A DNA stretch of 6,391 bases from an uncultured Collinsella sp. (lineage in GTDB: Bacteria; Actinomycetota; Coriobacteriia; Coriobacteriales; Coriobacteriaceae): the NCBI GenBank assembly GCA_958413895.1, contig CATYVQ010000031.1, forward strand, positions 1 to 6,391, read 5' to 3'. The notes under the pieces are model-generated. The model was given only the letters and a program-made list of their open reading frames with translations, did no database searches and was not told where the DNA came from. Positions 1 to 6,357 of this stretch are shown one piece after another (position 1 is the stretch's first letter; each line of letters opens with the position of its first letter). The position numbers and the translations under genes are program-made.

Positions 1-4
1 TACA

Positions 5-49
5 TCGGACTCCCTCCTGGACCCAGATTGGGTCCGAGATTTTGTCCGA
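5..49 (+). terminator. Nested terminator-like stem-loop at the left edge
   Basis: An inner perfect 6 bp stem (GGACCC at 19-24, GGGTCC at 30-35, 5-nt loop) sits inside an outer complementary pair (TCGGAC at 5-10, GTCCGA at 44-49). The inner stem is followed by GAGATTTTG, a short T-run on the plus strand. It could therefore end a rightward transcript that begins before the window. The T-run is weak, so this may be only a structured repeat. The upstream gene is not visible. Confidence 0.35.
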
Positions 50-250
50 GGTCCCAACTTTCCCAATGAGAGCCAACCGGAAACCACGTCCCAGAATCAG
101 CCCCCAAAGTGGGACGCACTTTCCCAACGAGCCTCAACCGGAAAATACATCCCGGAATCCAGCTGAATAGTGGGACACACTTTCCCAATCGGGTCCCAAG
201 CGGAAACCGCATCCCATTCCAGACAAGAATTTCGGGACACACTTTCCGCA
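50..250. repeat. Degenerate 61-62 bp tandem repeat array, about 3.3 copies
   Basis: Successive units begin at 50, 111, 172 and 234; the last is truncated after about 17 bases. The unit opens with a GGGAC-x-CACTTTCCC block, clear in units 2 to 4 and diverged in unit 1. A mid-unit CGGAAA and a later (A/G)TCCC follow. TTTCC starts at 59, 120, 181 and 243, giving spacings of 61, 61 and 62. In the three complete units TTTCC is followed 15-16 bases later by GGAAA, so each unit carries a small inverted repeat. Units 1 and 2 agree at roughly two thirds of positions by eye. The period is not a multiple of three and no credible protein is encoded, so a role at the DNA or RNA level is more likely than coding. 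Function unknown. Confidence 0.75.
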
Positions 251-256
251 AACAAA

Positions 257-279
257 GAAGGCCACATAACGTGGCCTTC
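257..279. terminator. Perfect 9 bp stem-loop, possible second terminator
   Basis: GAAGGCCAC (257-265) and GTGGCCTTC (271-279) are perfectly complementary around a 5-nt loop. Read leftward, the stem is followed by TTTGTTTG, a modest U-tract, so it fits a minus-strand terminator better than a plus-strand one. It lies about 200 bp past the end of the leftward gene, behind a related hairpin at 385-407. It could be a backup terminator or a member of a dispersed hairpin repeat family. Confidence 0.5.
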
Positions 280-384
280 AACTTATATATGTTCGGCGAT
301 ACACCCAAGACAAGCCGCGCTCCAACAACAGGGCGTCTGTCCGGGCAGAGGCATATAAGGTTCATCGCGAGTTCCGCACGCAAA
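280..384. other. Non-coding spacer between the two hairpins
   Basis: No gene, RNA or repeat could be supported here. An AT-rich patch (TATATA at 284-289) with TTGTCT-like bases 18 bp away on the minus strand superficially resembles a promoter. Its start point would fall inside the 257-279 stem-loop, so I do not call it. Confidence 0.4.
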
Positions 385-407
385 GGGGGCCACTTAATGT
401 GGCCCCC
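385..407 (-). terminator. Probable terminator of the LTA-synthase-like gene
   Basis: GGGGGCCAC (385-393) and GTGGCCCCC (399-407) form a perfect, very GC-rich 9 bp stem with a 5-nt loop. It lies 75 bp downstream of the stop codon of the leftward gene. On the minus strand it is followed only by TTTG, so the U-tract is short, but the stem is strong and the position is right for intrinsic termination. Its core GGCCAC-N5-GTGGCC also occurs in the hairpin at 257-279. Confidence 0.6.
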
Positions 408-482
408 GTCTTGCGCAGGACTGTTTGAGCAGCAGGCCTTTCCCATGCCTCCGCCTGCCGCCGATTCGGGCCCCCGACCCCG

Positions 483-2783
483 CTACTTGATCTTGGTCGT
501 GCCCGGTGCCAAGTTGGGGTCGGTCTCGTTGGCCTCGGTCTGGAAATGCTCGGTGTAGACGTTCTTGCCGTCGCGGAACATCTCGTAGTACTGCATCTTG
601 GCGTAATCCTCGCGCGCCTTGGTGGCGGCTGCTGCGGCGGCGTCGTCACCGGTGACGTTGGAGGAGAGCGCCCAGCGCAGGCTGGCGTCCTCGTAGCCGA
701 CCGAGTTGATAGCGGGCAGCGACTTACGCAGCGTCATGTGCGCCTTCTGGTAGTCGGTCAGCGGTGCGCCGATCAGCTGCATCAGCTGGGTGGACAGGTA
801 GTTGGTGGACAGGTCGTCGACCTCGCTCGTCTGGTTGCAGCCGGCAACGTCATAGTTGGCCCAGATGATGTAGTCGGTCTGCCACAAGCGCTCCTGGTGG
901 GTGGCGTCGTCCTCGCCGGTAAACCACTTGTCATTGAACTTTGACGGGAAGAACGGCTGGTGGTCGCCCCAGAACACCACGACCACCTTACGGTCGAGCT
1001 TGCTCAGGGCGTTGAGGAAGTAGCGCAGCGCCTGATCGGACTGCTCGATGCACGAGACATACTCGTCGACATCGGAGAGCGTGCCGTCCTCGACGGTCTT
1101 AGCGTCCAGATCGGTCGTGTCGATATTCAGGTGCATCTGCTTATCTGCCGGCAGCAGGCCCGTGTCGTAGCCCGAATGGTTCTGCATGGTCATGTCGAAG
1201 ATAAACTGCGGATCGGCGTTCTGGTCGAGCAGCTCCAGAATCTTGTCGTAGGTAGCCTGGTCGGTCACCATGCCGCGCAGGGTGTCGGCTCCCTGGAAGT
1301 CGTTGATGGACAGGAACTGGTCAAAGCCAAAGTCCTTGTAGACGTTCTCACGGTTCCAGTTGGTGGCGTGGTTGGGGTGCATGGCCGTGGTGGAATATCC
1401 GAGCGACTTGAACTGCTCGGCCAGATTCTCGGTCGTCTCCATGTTGTAGATGGTATAGGGATAGACGCCCGACCCCAGGTTGGCCATGGAGTTGCCGGTA
1501 AAAAACTCAAACTCGGTATTGGCGGTGCCGCCGCCGTAGGCGCTCACGTAGAGCTTGCCGCGGCTGAGGCAGTTGGACAGGCTCTTAAAGTACTGCGGGC
1601 CCTCGTAGCCGGCGCGCATGTTCTGGTAGATCGACAGATCCGAGAAGGTCTCGTTCATGATGGCGATGACCGTGGGCTTCTCGCTGTCGAACTGCTCCTT
1701 TGCGGCGGTGCGCTCGTCACTCTTGGCCGCGTCGGACTTGTCGTAGGCCTTGGCGTACTTTTTGAGCGTGGCCTTGGCATCGTCGACGGAGTAGTCGGCG
1801 GGTTTGGGCGGCTTAATGGACTGCGCTGCGCTAATAAAGGCGGGCAGGTAGCCCTCGCGCCAGTAGCTCTCGAGCGGACGCCAGGTGTAGACGGTGATGC
1901 CGAGGGTGTTGTAGTAGTCGATAAGCGTGACGTGCGCGGTCACGCCGCCCAGGCACAGCACTGCCACGAGCAGGTTGGTGAGCAGGATGCGCTTGGCGTT
2001 GGCGGTGCCCTTCTGGCGATGCGGCGCGACCAGGCCGGCGTACTCGCACAGCAGCATGGCGATGGCGGTAAAGCCCATGGACAGCACGCAGAACAGCGAG
2101 ATGGAGAAGGTGTAGCCGTTGCCGGCGACCGCGGCGGCGGTGGAGATGGCCGAAAGGTCGCCCGGCTGGATGGGCATGGATTTAAACGTGATGACGAAGA
2201 ACTCGGCAATGCCCAGGACAAAGAGGGCAAAGGCCAGGACCGCGGGGGCTGAGCCATGGCGCTGGAACAGGAAGAACAGGCCGACCATGAGCGTGGTGAT
2301 GATGGCCCACTCGAGCAGGATGCACAGGGGGTAGACCCAGGTAAAGTCGTGGTTGGAAGAAACCTCCATGCCCAGCAGCGCAAAGACGCCGGCGAGCAGC
2401 AGGCACAGGACGGCGGCGACGAGTGGTTTGCCCACAAAGGCACCGCGCAGGCGGGCAAGCTTGCCGGTGGGGGCGGGGGCGTCGGCCGAGGCGAACGCAA
2501 AGACGCGCGGGGCGATGCGGTCGCGGGCGATGCTGGCCCAAGCGCAGCCGGTGAGGATGGCATTGGTCAGGATGAGCATCACAAAGGCGAGCGGCTCGTT
2601 TTGCGCGACGAGGCCAATAGCGCCCCAGACGGTCAAAAAGAGCTGGAACAGGCCAAAGGCGACGCTCCAGGCGAAGGCGCCCTTGGTGACGGTGCCCGAC
2701 TGAGCGCGAATGGCCTTGGCCTCGCGCAAGACAAGGTAGACGGTCGCCGCAAGACCGACGAGCGAGATGGCGGCAGCGAACAT
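483..2783 (-). CDS. LTA synthase-like membrane phosphoglycerol transferase (alkaline phosphatase superfamily)
   Basis: Likely transfers phosphoglycerol-type groups from membrane lipid to a cell-envelope polymer or glycan, acting outside the membrane. The product is 766 aa. The first ~290 residues hold about eight hydrophobic helices (roughly 2-19, 39-60, 65-85, 121-138, 149-173, 179-200, 224-247, 266-287), with basic loops arranged as for both ends outside. A charged linker (about 325-368) leads into a sulfatase-type catalytic domain (about 370-670). Visible active-site motifs are IAIMNETFSD (metal-binding Glu about 378), YGGGTANTEFEF (candidate Thr nucleophile about 420), TMQNHSGY (His about 536) and FWGDHQPFF (Asp/His about 607-608). 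These match the LtaS/MdoB pattern. Classic LtaS has five membrane helices and is shorter, so this is a longer relative and the acceptor cannot be named. The C-terminal ~75 residues, including an alanine run, lie beyond the core. The ATG start is preferred over a GTG five codons upstream because a good AGGAG sits 7 bp before it. The gene is single and divergent from the nitroreductase. Confidence 0.88.
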   Translation of the reverse strand: MFAAAISLVGLAATVYLVLREAKAIRAQSGTVTKGAFAWSVAFGLFQLFLTVWGAIGLVAQNEPLAFVMLILTNAILTGCAWASIARDRIAPRVFAFASADAPAPTGKLARLRGAFVGKPLVAAVLCLLLAGVFALLGMEVSSNHDFTWVYPLCILLEWAIITTLMVGLFFLFQRHGSAPAVLAFALFVLGIAEFFVITFKSMPIQPGDLSAISTAAAVAGNGYTFSISLFCVLSMGFTAIAMLLCEYAGLVAPHRQKGTANAKRILLTNLLVAVLCLGGVTAHVTLIDYYNTLGITVYTWRPLESYWREGYLPAFISAAQSIKPPKPADYSVDDAKATLKKYAKAYDKSDAAKSDERTAAKEQFDSEKPTVIAIMNETFSDLSIYQNMRAGYEGPQYFKSLSNCLSRGKLYVSAYGGGTANTEFEFFTGNSMANLGSGVYPYTIYNMETTENLAEQFKSLGYSTTAMHPNHATNWNRENVYKDFGFDQFLSINDFQGADTLRGMVTDQATYDKILELLDQNADPQFIFDMTMQNHSGYDTGLLPADKQMHLNIDTTDLDAKTVEDGTLSDVDEYVSCIEQSDQALRYFLNALSKLDRKVVVVFWGDHQPFFPSKFNDKWFTGEDDATHQERLWQTDYIIWANYDVAGCNQTSEVDDLSTNYLSTQLMQLIGAPLTDYQKAHMTLRKSLPAINSVGYEDASLRWALSSNVTGDDAAAAAATKAREDYAKMQYYEMFRDGKNVYTEHFQTEANETDPNLAPGTTKIK

Positions 2784-2790
2784 GCTGAGA

Positions 2791-2795
2791 CTCCT
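2791..2795 (-). promoter_or_regulatory. Ribosome binding site that decides the LTA-synthase-like start
   Basis: On the minus strand AGGAG lies 7 bases before the ATG at 2783. The in-frame GTG at 2798 overlaps this site and has no comparable site of its own. The longer 771-residue reading is therefore probably wrong by five residues. Confidence 0.75.
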
Positions 2796-2933
2796 CACAA
2801 ACTAAAACCTACGAAAGCGGGGGTTTACCCGATTGTTACCTAAATATGCGCTGCATTTGCGGGCTGCGCACAACAACCAGCCATATTAACGCGCATGTGT
2901 GGCGGTGTAGCGCAATGTAGTGGCGACCTGCGC

Positions 2934-2939
2934 GATAAT
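2934..2939 (+). promoter_or_regulatory. Candidate -10 box for the nitroreductase gene
   Basis: GATAAT matches the sigma-70 consensus at five of six positions and would give a leader of about 50 nt before the ATG at 2997. The bases 17 bp upstream (CGCAAT) are a poor -35 box, so the promoter is tentative or needs an activator. On the opposite strand of this divergent gap I found no convincing promoter for the leftward gene. Confidence 0.35.
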
Positions 2940-2996
2940 GGACGGGAATTACACGGAAACGTAAAGGCTTCTTAAAGAATTGGCGAGGAAAAGGCG

Positions 2997-3848
2997 ATGA
3001 GCGAACAGATTTGTATGACGAGCGCGGGGGACGCGGGCGGCTATCCGGCAGAGACCACCGGCAATGCGGTACTGGACATTTTGGAGCATCGCTCGTCTAC
3101 GCGTGCCTTCGCGCGCGATGACGACGACCGTCCCGTGGCAGTGACCGACGAGCAGCGGGTGGCGATTTTGCATGCGGCGAGCCGTGCGCCGTCGGCAGGT
3201 GCCATGATGATGTATTCCATCGTGAGCATCCGCGAGCATGCCACGCTCGACCGTCTGGCCGACCTGTGCGACCACCAGCCCATGATCGCCAAGGCGCCCT
3301 GGGCACTAATATTTGTGGTCGATTATGCCAAGTGGATCGATCTGTTTGAGCACGTGGGCTGCTTTGAGCCCGAGTTTGTCGAGCGCACGGGCAAGGCGCC
3401 CCGCCGCGCGCCGGGTTTGGGCGACTTTGCCATCGCGGCCCAGGACGCCGTGATCGCCGCGCAAAACGCCGTGGTTGCCGCCGAGGCCCTGGGGCTGGGG
3501 AGCTGCTACATTGGCGACATCGTCGAGAATGCCGAGGAAGTTGCCGAGCTGCTCGATCTGCCGCCCTATACCATGCCGCTGTCGATGCTCATCATCGGCA
3601 CGCCTCGCAAGGAGCGTCCGGCCATTGCGCACCCCGTGGTGAACCTGGTGCACGAGGAGCGCTACTGCCGTGCGGACGCCGCGACCATGGACGCGCAGGT
3701 GACCGAGATGGATGAGATGTTCCGCCCGCACGCCCGCGAGGTGGGCGAGCGCGTGGTGGACATCTACACCCGCAAGCACACGAGCCCCTTTATGGCCGAG
3801 ATGAGCCGCTCCATGGAGTGGTGGTTCAAAAACTGGCTCGGAAAATGA
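2997..3848 (+). CDS. Nitroreductase-family FMN oxidoreductase
   Basis: A cytosolic flavoprotein expected to bind FMN and use NAD(P)H to reduce nitro compounds, quinones or similar electrophiles; the true substrate cannot be read from sequence. It has 283 aa. Family marks are the N-terminal HRSSTRAF (31-38), whose Arg/Ser residues contact FMN phosphate in relatives, ASRAPSAGAMMMYS (61-74), and the helix AAQNAVVAAEALGLGSCYIGDI (split over 154-175), followed by LIIGTPRKERP (198-208). The core ends near 215. A further ~65 residues with acidic and aromatic content (EMSRSMEWWFKNW near the end) extend past the ~200-residue norm, a tail I associate with nitroreductases of anaerobes. There is no signal peptide or membrane helix. 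The start is supported by GAGG eight bases upstream. The gene stands alone: it is divergent from the gene on its left and separated from kup by a strong hairpin. Confidence 0.9.
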   Translation: MSEQICMTSAGDAGGYPAETTGNAVLDILEHRSSTRAFARDDDDRPVAVTDEQRVAILHAASRAPSAGAMMMYSIVSIREHATLDRLADLCDHQPMIAKAPWALIFVVDYAKWIDLFEHVGCFEPEFVERTGKAPRRAPGLGDFAIAAQDAVIAAQNAVVAAEALGLGSCYIGDIVENAEEVAELLDLPPYTMPLSMLIIGTPRKERPAIAHPVVNLVHEERYCRADAATMDAQVTEMDEMFRPHAREVGERVVDIYTRKHTSPFMAEMSRSMEWWFKNWLGK

Positions 3849-3849
3849 C

Positions 3850-3884
3850 GAATGTGACAAGGGGACAGCCCCTTTGCCACATTC
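3850..3884 (+). terminator. Large hairpin just after the nitroreductase stop, REP-like
   Basis: GAATGTGACAAGGGG (3850-3864) pairs with CCCCTTTGCCACATTC (3869-3884) across a 4-nt loop, with one A/C mismatch and one bulged base. It begins two bases after the stop codon and probably ends or stabilises the nitroreductase message. It lacks a T-run, so it is not a textbook intrinsic terminator. Its long, nearly symmetric form resembles the dispersed palindromic repeats seen in Coriobacteriia genomes; that comparison is from memory. Confidence 0.6.
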
Positions 3885-3913
3885 CATATCGCCGCGGTGG
3901 CCTAAAGGCCGTA

Positions 3914-3927
3914 TAAATGTTTATTTA
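3914..3927. promoter_or_regulatory. AT-rich perfect inverted repeat upstream of the kup promoter
   Basis: TAAAT (3914-3918) and ATTTA (3923-3927) are exact inverted copies separated by GTTT, in an AT-rich island within otherwise GC-rich DNA. It lies about 20 bp before the candidate -35 region of kup, so it could be an activator or repressor site or an UP-like element. Short AT palindromes arise easily by chance, so support is weak. Confidence 0.25.
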
Positions 3928-3945
3928 GCTGGGAAAACAGTGCCA

Positions 3946-3972
3946 TTCAAACATGGGCCGATTACCTATAAT
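3946..3972 (+). promoter_or_regulatory. Probable kup promoter with perfect TATAAT
   Basis: A perfect -10 hexamer TATAAT lies at 3967-3972. A weak -35 match, TTCAAA (3946-3951), sits 15 bp upstream, a slightly short spacing. Transcription would begin near 3979, leaving a leader of only about 30 nt. That is too short to hold a c-di-AMP riboswitch of the kind that precedes some potassium transporter genes. Confidence 0.55.
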
Positions 3973-4007
3973 TCCTTCGAACATTAAAGTTGGGAGGAAA
4001 CCGGCTT

Positions 4008-6035
4008 ATGGAACAAAAGGCCAAGGAGGCAGCCTCGCACGCTGTGATTCCTGTGAGCATCTCGGCGATGCTCGTCACACTGGGTGTGGTGTACGGCGAT
4101 ATCGGCACCAGCCCCATGTATGTAACCAAGGCGCTCGTTGCCGGCAACGGCGGCATCGGAAGCGTCACGGAGGAGTTCGTGCTTGGCGCGCTCTCCCTTG
4201 TCGTGTGGACGGTCACGCTGCTGACGACCGTCAAGTACGTGCTGATCTCGCTGCGCGCCGACAACCACGGCGAGGGCGGTATCTTTGCCCTGTACAGCCT
4301 GGTCAAGCGTTGCGGCAAGTGGCTCATCATCCCCGCCATGCTGGGCGGCGCCGCATTGCTCGCCGATGGCATCCTGACGCCCGCCGTTACCGTTACCACG
4401 GCCATCGAGGGCCTGCGCACCATCCCGGCGGTCCATGCTGTGTTGGGTGACGATCAGGGCCGTGTCGTGGCCATCACACTTGCAATCATCATCGCGCTCT
4501 TCTTGGTACAACGTATCGGTACGGCCAAGATCGGTCACGCTTTTGGCCCCATCATGACGCTGTGGTTCCTGTTCTTGGGCGGCACGGGTCTGTTCTTTGT
4601 CTTCCGGTACCCCGCGGTGCTGCTGTGCCTCAACCCGCTGCGTGGCATCGGCTTTTTGTTGAGCCCCAACAACCACGCGGGCATCATGATTCTGGGCAGC
4701 TGCTTCCTTGCCACCACCGGTGCCGAGGCGCTCTATTCCGACATGGGCCACGTGGGCCGCGGCAACATCTACGCTACCTGGCCGTTCGTTAAGTGCTGTC
4801 TGCTGCTTTCCTATATGGGCCAGGGCGCTTGGCTTATCAACAACGCCGCCAACCCCGAGCTCATGGGCATTGCCGACCTCAACCCGTTCTACCAGATGCT
4901 CGCCCCGGGCCTGCGCCCGTTTGCCGTCGGCCTTTCCACCGTCGCGGCCATCATCGCCTCGCAGGCGCTCATCACCGGCGCATTCTCGCTGGTGTCCGAG
5001 GCCAGCCGCCTGGACCTTATGCCGCACATGCAGGTCTTCTACCCTGCCGAGACCAAGGGCCAGCTCTACATCCCCATGGTCAACAACGTCATGCTCGTGG
5101 GCTGCGTCATCGTGGTGCTGCTGTTCCAGAACTCGGCGCATATGGAAGCCGCCTACGGCCTTGCCATTACGCTGACTATGATGTGCACCACGATGCTGCT
5201 CTTCTTCTACCTGCACGAGGAGCGCAAGCTCAAGGTTGCTCCGTGGATCTTCGCGGCCTTCTTCCTTTTGCTCGAAGGCTTCTTCTTTGTGAGCTCGCTC
5301 ACCAAGTTCTTCCACGGCGGCTACTTCACCATCCTTATGGCCATGCTCATCATGGGCGTTATGGTGTGCTGGTACAACGGCACGGCGGTCGAGCGGCGTC
5401 AGTTTACGCTGCTGCCGCTGCGCAGCTATCTGCCGCAGCTCAAGCGCCTGCGCGACGACGATCGCTACGAGCTCATGAGCGACAACATCGTGTACCTGAC
5501 CAAGGACACCAATACCGACTACATCGACCGCGATATCGTCTATTCGATTCTGGACAAGCATCCCAAGCGCGCCCGCGCCTGGTGGTTCGTGAACGTCGAG
5601 ACCATGGACGAACCGCATACCTTTGCCTATTCGGTCGAGACGTTTGGCACCGACTACGTGTTCCGCGTGCATCTGTACCTGGGCTACAAGGTTAACCAGC
5701 GCGTGAACGCCTACCTGCGCCAGGTTGTTCAGGATCTGGCCGCCACTGGCGAGCTGCCGCCGCAGACGCATGACTACTCGGTCTACAAGGACCCGGGCAA
5801 CATCGGCACGTTCAAGTTCGTCATGATCCGCAAGCTCCTGGCGCCCGAGAGTGACGTGGAGCCGAGCGAGCGCACGGCCATCACGCTCAAGTACATTATC
5901 CGCCGCGCCGCCGGTACGCCGGCGCGCTGGTACGGCCTGGAGAACTCCAACGTGAGCTTTGAGTATGTGCCGCTGTTCACCAAGTTCAAGGCTGTGAACA
6001 AGATGCAACGCCTGGCCCCCAACGAGCGCCCGTAG
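4008..6035 (+). CDS. kup: Kup/HAK/KT-family potassium uptake transporter
   Basis: Imports K+ across the cytoplasmic membrane, by proton symport in characterised Kup proteins. It has 675 aa, slightly longer than E. coli Kup. About twelve hydrophobic helices occupy residues 17-456, followed by a soluble cytoplasmic domain (about 458-675). Diagnostic motifs are LGVVYGDIGTSPMY (25-38, conserved Asp 30), LLADGILTPAV (117-127), TGAEALYSDMGHVG (237-250, conserved Glu 240), SQALITGAFSLVSEA (318-332) and AAYGLAIT (381-388). The ATG at 4008 is chosen because GGAGG lies 10 bases upstream; an in-frame TTG at 3990 would overlap that site. In Lactococcus the Kup homologue KupA is inhibited by c-di-AMP, but whether this protein binds it cannot be seen here. 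A small membrane protein gene follows 31 bp after the stop, suggesting co-transcription. The reading frame is intact with no frameshift. Confidence 0.97.
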   Translation: MEQKAKEAASHAVIPVSISAMLVTLGVVYGDIGTSPMYVTKALVAGNGGIGSVTEEFVLGALSLVVWTVTLLTTVKYVLISLRADNHGEGGIFALYSLVKRCGKWLIIPAMLGGAALLADGILTPAVTVTTAIEGLRTIPAVHAVLGDDQGRVVAITLAIIIALFLVQRIGTAKIGHAFGPIMTLWFLFLGGTGLFFVFRYPAVLLCLNPLRGIGFLLSPNNHAGIMILGSCFLATTGAEALYSDMGHVGRGNIYATWPFVKCCLLLSYMGQGAWLINNAANPELMGIADLNPFYQMLAPGLRPFAVGLSTVAAIIASQALITGAFSLVSEASRLDLMPHMQVFYPAETKGQLYIPMVNNVMLVGCVIVVLLFQNSAHMEAAYGLAITLTMMCTTMLLFFYLHEERKLKVAPWIFAAFFLLLEGFFFVSSLTKFFHGGYFTILMAMLIMGVMVCWYNGTAVERRQFTLLPLRSYLPQLKRLRDDDRYELMSDNIVYLTKDTNTDYIDRDIVYSILDKHPKRARAWWFVNVETMDEPHTFAYSVETFGTDYVFRVHLYLGYKVNQRVNAYLRQVVQDLAATGELPPQTHDYSVYKDPGNIGTFKFVMIRKLLAPESDVEPSERTAITLKYIIRRAAGTPARWYGLENSNVSFEYVPLFTKFKAVNKMQRLAPNERP

Positions 6036-6066
6036 GCGCCGACAGGCTGCACGGAGTTGGTTTTCG

Positions 6067-6291
6067 ATGGACAAGATTGAGACCGAGGGGGCAAACATGG
6101 ATGCAAAGATGCTTGATGGCCGCGAGGCGGTTGCCGAGATGGTGCGTGAGGCACGTGCCGACGCCGCCGAAGATCGGTTCTTTACGAATCGTGCCAACAT
6201 GGACATGGCCGATCGCGTGATTTCGATCGTGGCGCTGGTATTTGGAGCGGTGTGCGTGTGCGCACTGCTCGCGCACGTGCTGTTTGTCTAG
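6067..6291 (+). CDS. Small single-pass membrane protein downstream of kup, unknown function
   Basis: I do not recognise this family. The product is 74 aa from the ATG at 6067, or 64 aa from the in-frame ATG at 6097. The first start has GGAG 10 bases upstream; the second has a purine-rich GAGGGGG about 5 bases upstream, so the choice is open. Residues 1-50 are hydrophilic and charged, with a helix-prone stretch (about 17-37, GREAVAEMVREARADAAEDR). Residues 51-74 are one strongly hydrophobic segment (VISIVALVFGAVCVCALLAHV) ending at the C-terminus, preceded by Arg 50. This suggests a tail-anchored protein with its N-terminus in the cytoplasm. It lies 31 bp after kup on the same strand, with no hairpin between, so co-expression is likely. 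It could be an accessory of Kup, loosely comparable to KdpF in the Kdp system, but nothing in the sequence proves this. Confidence 0.6.
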   Translation: MDKIETEGANMDAKMLDGREAVAEMVREARADAAEDRFFTNRANMDMADRVISIVALVFGAVCVCALLAHVLFV

Positions 6292-6323
6292 CGGCTGCCG
6301 GTCGTAGAAGGCTTTACACTTAG

Positions 6324-6348
6324 AACCACCACGAGGGAAAACCACCAC
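6324..6348. repeat. Short direct repeat AACCACCAC
   Basis: AACCACCAC occurs at 6324-6332 and again at 6340-6348, 16 bp apart start to start, in the gap after the small membrane protein gene. No convincing terminator was found between 6292 and 6357. The second copy runs on into ACAAAGGTGCCTG, which may be the left arm of a longer hairpin whose partner is not present in the window. Confidence 0.4.
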
Positions 6349-6357
6349 AAAGGTGCC

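Noticed and set aside
50..250. The repeat array as a CRISPR
   Set aside because: Units are contiguous degenerate tandem copies with no alternation of exact short repeats and unique spacers, and no cas gene is in view.
284..313. Minus-strand promoter-like TTGTCT-N18-TATATA
   Set aside because: Transcription would start within the 257-279 stem-loop, and both hexamers match the consensus at only four of six positions.
109..558. A 149-codon open frame on the plus strand across the repeat region
   Set aside because: It runs through tandem repeats and two hairpins, overlaps the 3' end of the leftward gene, has no recognisable domain and no good ribosome binding site.
960..2252. Long open frame antisense to the LTA-synthase-like gene
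   Set aside because: It mirrors the GC-rich codons of the real gene on the other strand; its Val/Gly/His-rich product matches no family I recognise.
2847..2870. TGCGC/GCGCA inverted repeat in the divergent intergenic region as an operator
   Set aside because: Five-base arms 14 bp apart in GC-rich DNA are expected by chance, and no promoter is clearly placed next to them.
3899..3910. GGCC-TAAA-GGCC mini-hairpin as a terminator
   Set aside because: The stem is only four base pairs, with no T-run; too small to call.
3849..4007. A ydaO-type c-di-AMP riboswitch before kup
   Set aside because: The predicted leader is only about 30 nt, and I could not find the conserved riboswitch core in the gap.
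3984..6206. A 740-codon open frame antisense to kup
   Set aside because: The translated product is a charged, His/Gln/Arg-rich shadow with no domain, while the plus strand encodes an unmistakable Kup protein.
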